A stretch of DNA of 35,441 nt, taken from Polaribacter sp. (lineage in GTDB: Bacteria; Bacteroidota; Bacteroidia; Flavobacteriales; Flavobacteriaceae). The position numbers and the translations under genes were made by a program. A model generated the notes under the pieces. The model saw only the letters and a list, made by a program, of their open reading frames with translations, had not been told where the DNA came from and made no database searches. Every line of letters begins with the position of its first letter. Position 1 is the stretch's first letter. The stretch is taken from positions 1 through 35,441 of the forward strand of contig JALQZD010000328.1 in the NCBI GenBank assembly GCA_023258495.1, written 5' to 3'. Below are positions 34,244 through 35,441 of this stretch, one piece after another.

Positions 34244-34461
34244 CATTTTACCAAAAAAAGGAATAAACGAAGCATAGAAACAAGGGCAATAGCATCCGCA
34301 GCATAACTACCACAGACAAAGAGTATCCTTGTAATCGAGAAAATAAATCATGTAATTGTCATTTATATTGTTGAATTTTAAAGAGAACGTACTACAATAT
34401 TCGTGCATAGAATATGACATAAGTGATAATCGGAAAACCCTTGTTATTATTACGATTTCTT

Positions 34462-34469
34462 TATTTTTG
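34462..34469 (+). promoter_or_regulatory. Candidate distal promoter of bshB1
   Basis: TATTTTTG (TAnnTTTG) lies 107 bases before the bshB1 ATG. Its last two bases are part of the inverted repeat at 34468-34480, so a repressor bound there would cover the transcription start. Confidence 0.35.
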
Positions 34470-34480
34470 TAATCATTACA
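34468..34480. promoter_or_regulatory. Operator-like inverted repeat TGTAAT-C-ATTACA
   Basis: A perfect 6-bp inverted repeat around a single C, directly at the expected start site of the distal promoter. The regulator is unknown. Confidence 0.4.
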
Positions 34481-34538
34481 ATTGATACTTTTTAATACGA
34501 AATCGAAATAGATTAGGAAGTTTAAATCAAAGTTTAGG

Positions 34539-34546
34539 TATCTTTG
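34539..34546 (+). promoter_or_regulatory. Proximal promoter -7 element of bshB1
   Basis: TATCTTTG is a perfect TAnnTTTG match 30 bases before the ATG. Confidence 0.55.
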
Positions 34547-34576
34547 AATTCTCGATAAAAAAAATAGAGTTTAAAT

Positions 34577-35293
34577 ATGAAATTAGATATTTTGGCCTTC
34601 GGGGCACACCCAGATGACGTTGAATTGGGATGCAGTGGAACAATAGCCAAAGAGGTTGCTTTGGGTAAAAAAGTTGGAATCATTGATTTGACAAGAGGAG
34701 AACTTGGAACCAGAGGAACGGCTGAGATAAGAGATCTAGAAGCCAAAGATGCAGCAAAAGTTTTAGGCGTATCTGTGCGTGAAAATTTAAATTTTAGAGA
34801 TGGATTTTTTGTAAATGATGAAGCACATCAAATGGAGATTATTCAGGTATTACGAAAATATCAACCAGATATTGTTTTGTGCAATGCAGAGAAAGATCGA
34901 CATATTGATCACGGAAAAGGAGCGAGTTTAGTGTCTGATGCTTGTTTTTTAAGTGGTTTGAGAAGAATTCAAACTACTATGAACGGGACTCAACAGGAAG
35001 CTTGGCGACCAAAACATGTTTTTCATTACATCCAGTGGCAGCCCTTAATTCCAGATTTTTATGTTGATATAACTGGTTTTATGGATGAAAAGGTGAATTC
35101 AATTTATGCCTACAAATCACAATTTTATGATCCTAATAGCAAGGAACCTGAAACACCCATTTCATCAAAGAATTTTATAGACAGTGTTATCTACAGATCT
35201 AAAGACTACGGAAGAGTGGCAGGTGTGGAATATGCTGAAGGATTCACCACGAATCAAGCACTTGTCATTTCATCATTAGAACAATTAAAATAG
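34577..35293 (+). CDS. bshB1: Bacillithiol deacetylase BshB1
   Basis: A 238-residue PIG-L/LmbE-family zinc deacetylase. The zinc-site motif AHPDDVE gives H11, D13 and D14, and the second motif RHIDHGKG gives H109 and H112. RGELGTRGT and the C-terminal KSQFYD segment match BshB1. It removes acetate from GlcNAc-malate, the second step in making the thiol bacillithiol, in the cytoplasm. bshA and bshC are not nearby. Normal length. Two promoter-like boxes precede it; the tRNA-His gene follows in the same direction 56 bases on, with its own promoter. Confidence 0.93.
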   Translation: MKLDILAFGAHPDDVELGCSGTIAKEVALGKKVGIIDLTRGELGTRGTAEIRDLEAKDAAKVLGVSVRENLNFRDGFFVNDEAHQMEIIQVLRKYQPDIVLCNAEKDRHIDHGKGASLVSDACFLSGLRRIQTTMNGTQQEAWRPKHVFHYIQWQPLIPDFYVDITGFMDEKVNSIYAYKSQFYDPNSKEPETPISSKNFIDSVIYRSKDYGRVAGVEYAEGFTTNQALVISSLEQLK

Positions 35294-35325
35294 ATGATAA
35301 AATTTTCTAGAAATAGAAAATAAAT

Positions 35326-35333
35326 TATATTTG
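35326..35333 (+). promoter_or_regulatory. Promoter -7 element of tRNA-His
   Basis: TATATTTG (TAnnTTTG) lies 16 bases before the mature tRNA 5' end, the usual arrangement for tRNA genes in this phylum. Confidence 0.65.
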
Positions 35334-35349
35334 CATCCGCTTATAAATG

Positions 35350-35423
35350 GTGATTGTAGCTCAGCTGGTTAGAGCGCCGGATTGTGGTTCCGGAGGTCGC
35401 CGGTTCGAACCCGGTCTTTCACC
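35350..35423 (+). tRNA. trnH: tRNA-His (GTG anticodon)
   Basis: A complete cloverleaf. D stem GCTC/GAGC, perfect anticodon stem CCGGA/TCCGG with loop TTGTGGT (anticodon GTG at 35384-35386), T stem GCCGG/CCGGT with loop TTCGAAC. A G at 35349 (position -1) can pair with C73 at 35423, the identity element of tRNA-His. The 3' CCA is not encoded. The acceptor stem GTGATTG/CTTTCAC has two adjacent U-U mismatches at pairs 5-68 and 6-67. Same strand as bshB1. Confidence 0.93.
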
Positions 35424-35441
35424 CAAAATTCAAGGTCTGGT

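Larger units (their letters stand above)
34244..34576. other. 333-base spacer between the CGS-like gene and bshB1
   Basis: No credible gene in either direction. It holds two TAnnTTTG boxes facing bshB1 (34462-34469 and 34539-34546) and a perfect 13-base inverted repeat TGTAAT-C-ATTACA (34468-34480) overlapping the first. No rho-independent terminator is evident after the upstream gene. Confidence 0.6.

Noticed and set aside
1-35441. CRISPR arrays, insertion sequences, prophage or defence islands
   Set aside because: I looked for direct repeat arrays, transposases, integrases and phage or defence families on both strands and found none.

Overview
The window is AT-rich and reads as one stretch of a Bacteroidota chromosome, most likely order Flavobacteriales. 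Three things support this. The gene families are typical of the group (mitochondrial-type aconitase, DUF6452/DUF6048, a 'CCC motif'-type membrane protein, bacillithiol enzyme BshB1, SUI1-like protein, KdsC, an acyloxyacyl hydrolase-like protein). Shine-Dalgarno sequences are mostly absent. TAnnTTTG, the -7 element of Bacteroidota promoters, recurs upstream of at least a dozen genes on both strands. The first ~270 bases do not belong: they are GC-rich and encode the C-terminal part of an actinobacterial PstA. They are fused to the middle of a flavobacterial RNase P RNA gene (rnpB), whose 5' half is missing. This looks like an assembly chimera, although the sequence alone cannot prove it.

Layout. 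1-493: foreign pstA piece, then the 3' half of rnpB. 668-3653: aconitase and a leaderless-looking M23 metallopeptidase. 3698-6400 (-): small secreted protein and MutS2. 6436-7101 (+): Ung, transcribed divergently from MutS2 with interleaved promoters. 7141-7299 (-): a 52-residue lipoprotein. 7427-10524 (-): a tight operon of 2OG-Fe(II)-type oxygenase, SUI1, DUF1835 and uridine phosphorylase. 10569-13556 (-): rlmD, pterin dehydratase, DUF6452, DUF6048. 13751-15443 (+): rocD and DUF5362. 15452-16417 (-): ybaB, DUF2752, small membrane protein. 16545-22023 (+): oligopeptidase B, a cysteine synthase-like enzyme, an alpha-oxoamine synthase and a voltage-gated-type potassium channel. 22024-25220 (-): DEAD-box helicase and a thioredoxin-like lipoprotein lacking its cysteines. 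25402-27021 (+): ABC-F ATPase. 27052-30567 (-): OxyR, PagL-like protein, 3-hydroxyacyl-CoA dehydrogenase, Gfo/Idh/MocA oxidoreductase. 30671-31312 (+): pcm. 31314-32958 (-): DUF2147, kdsC, DUF2520. 33089-35423 (+): cystathionine gamma-synthase/lyase family enzyme, bshB1 and tRNA-His.

Most of this is housekeeping: TCA cycle, DNA repair (Ung, MutS2), rRNA methylation, amino-acid and thiol metabolism, and envelope (KdsC, PagL-like). There is no prophage, insertion sequence, CRISPR array or defence island. The most interesting biology is the adjacent cysteine synthase-like and alpha-oxoamine synthase pair, which fits the first steps of sulfonolipid (capnine) synthesis. Next are an ABC-F protein with one canonical and one degenerate ATP site, an RlmD-like methyltransferase without iron-sulfur cysteines, and the pstA/rnpB junction itself.
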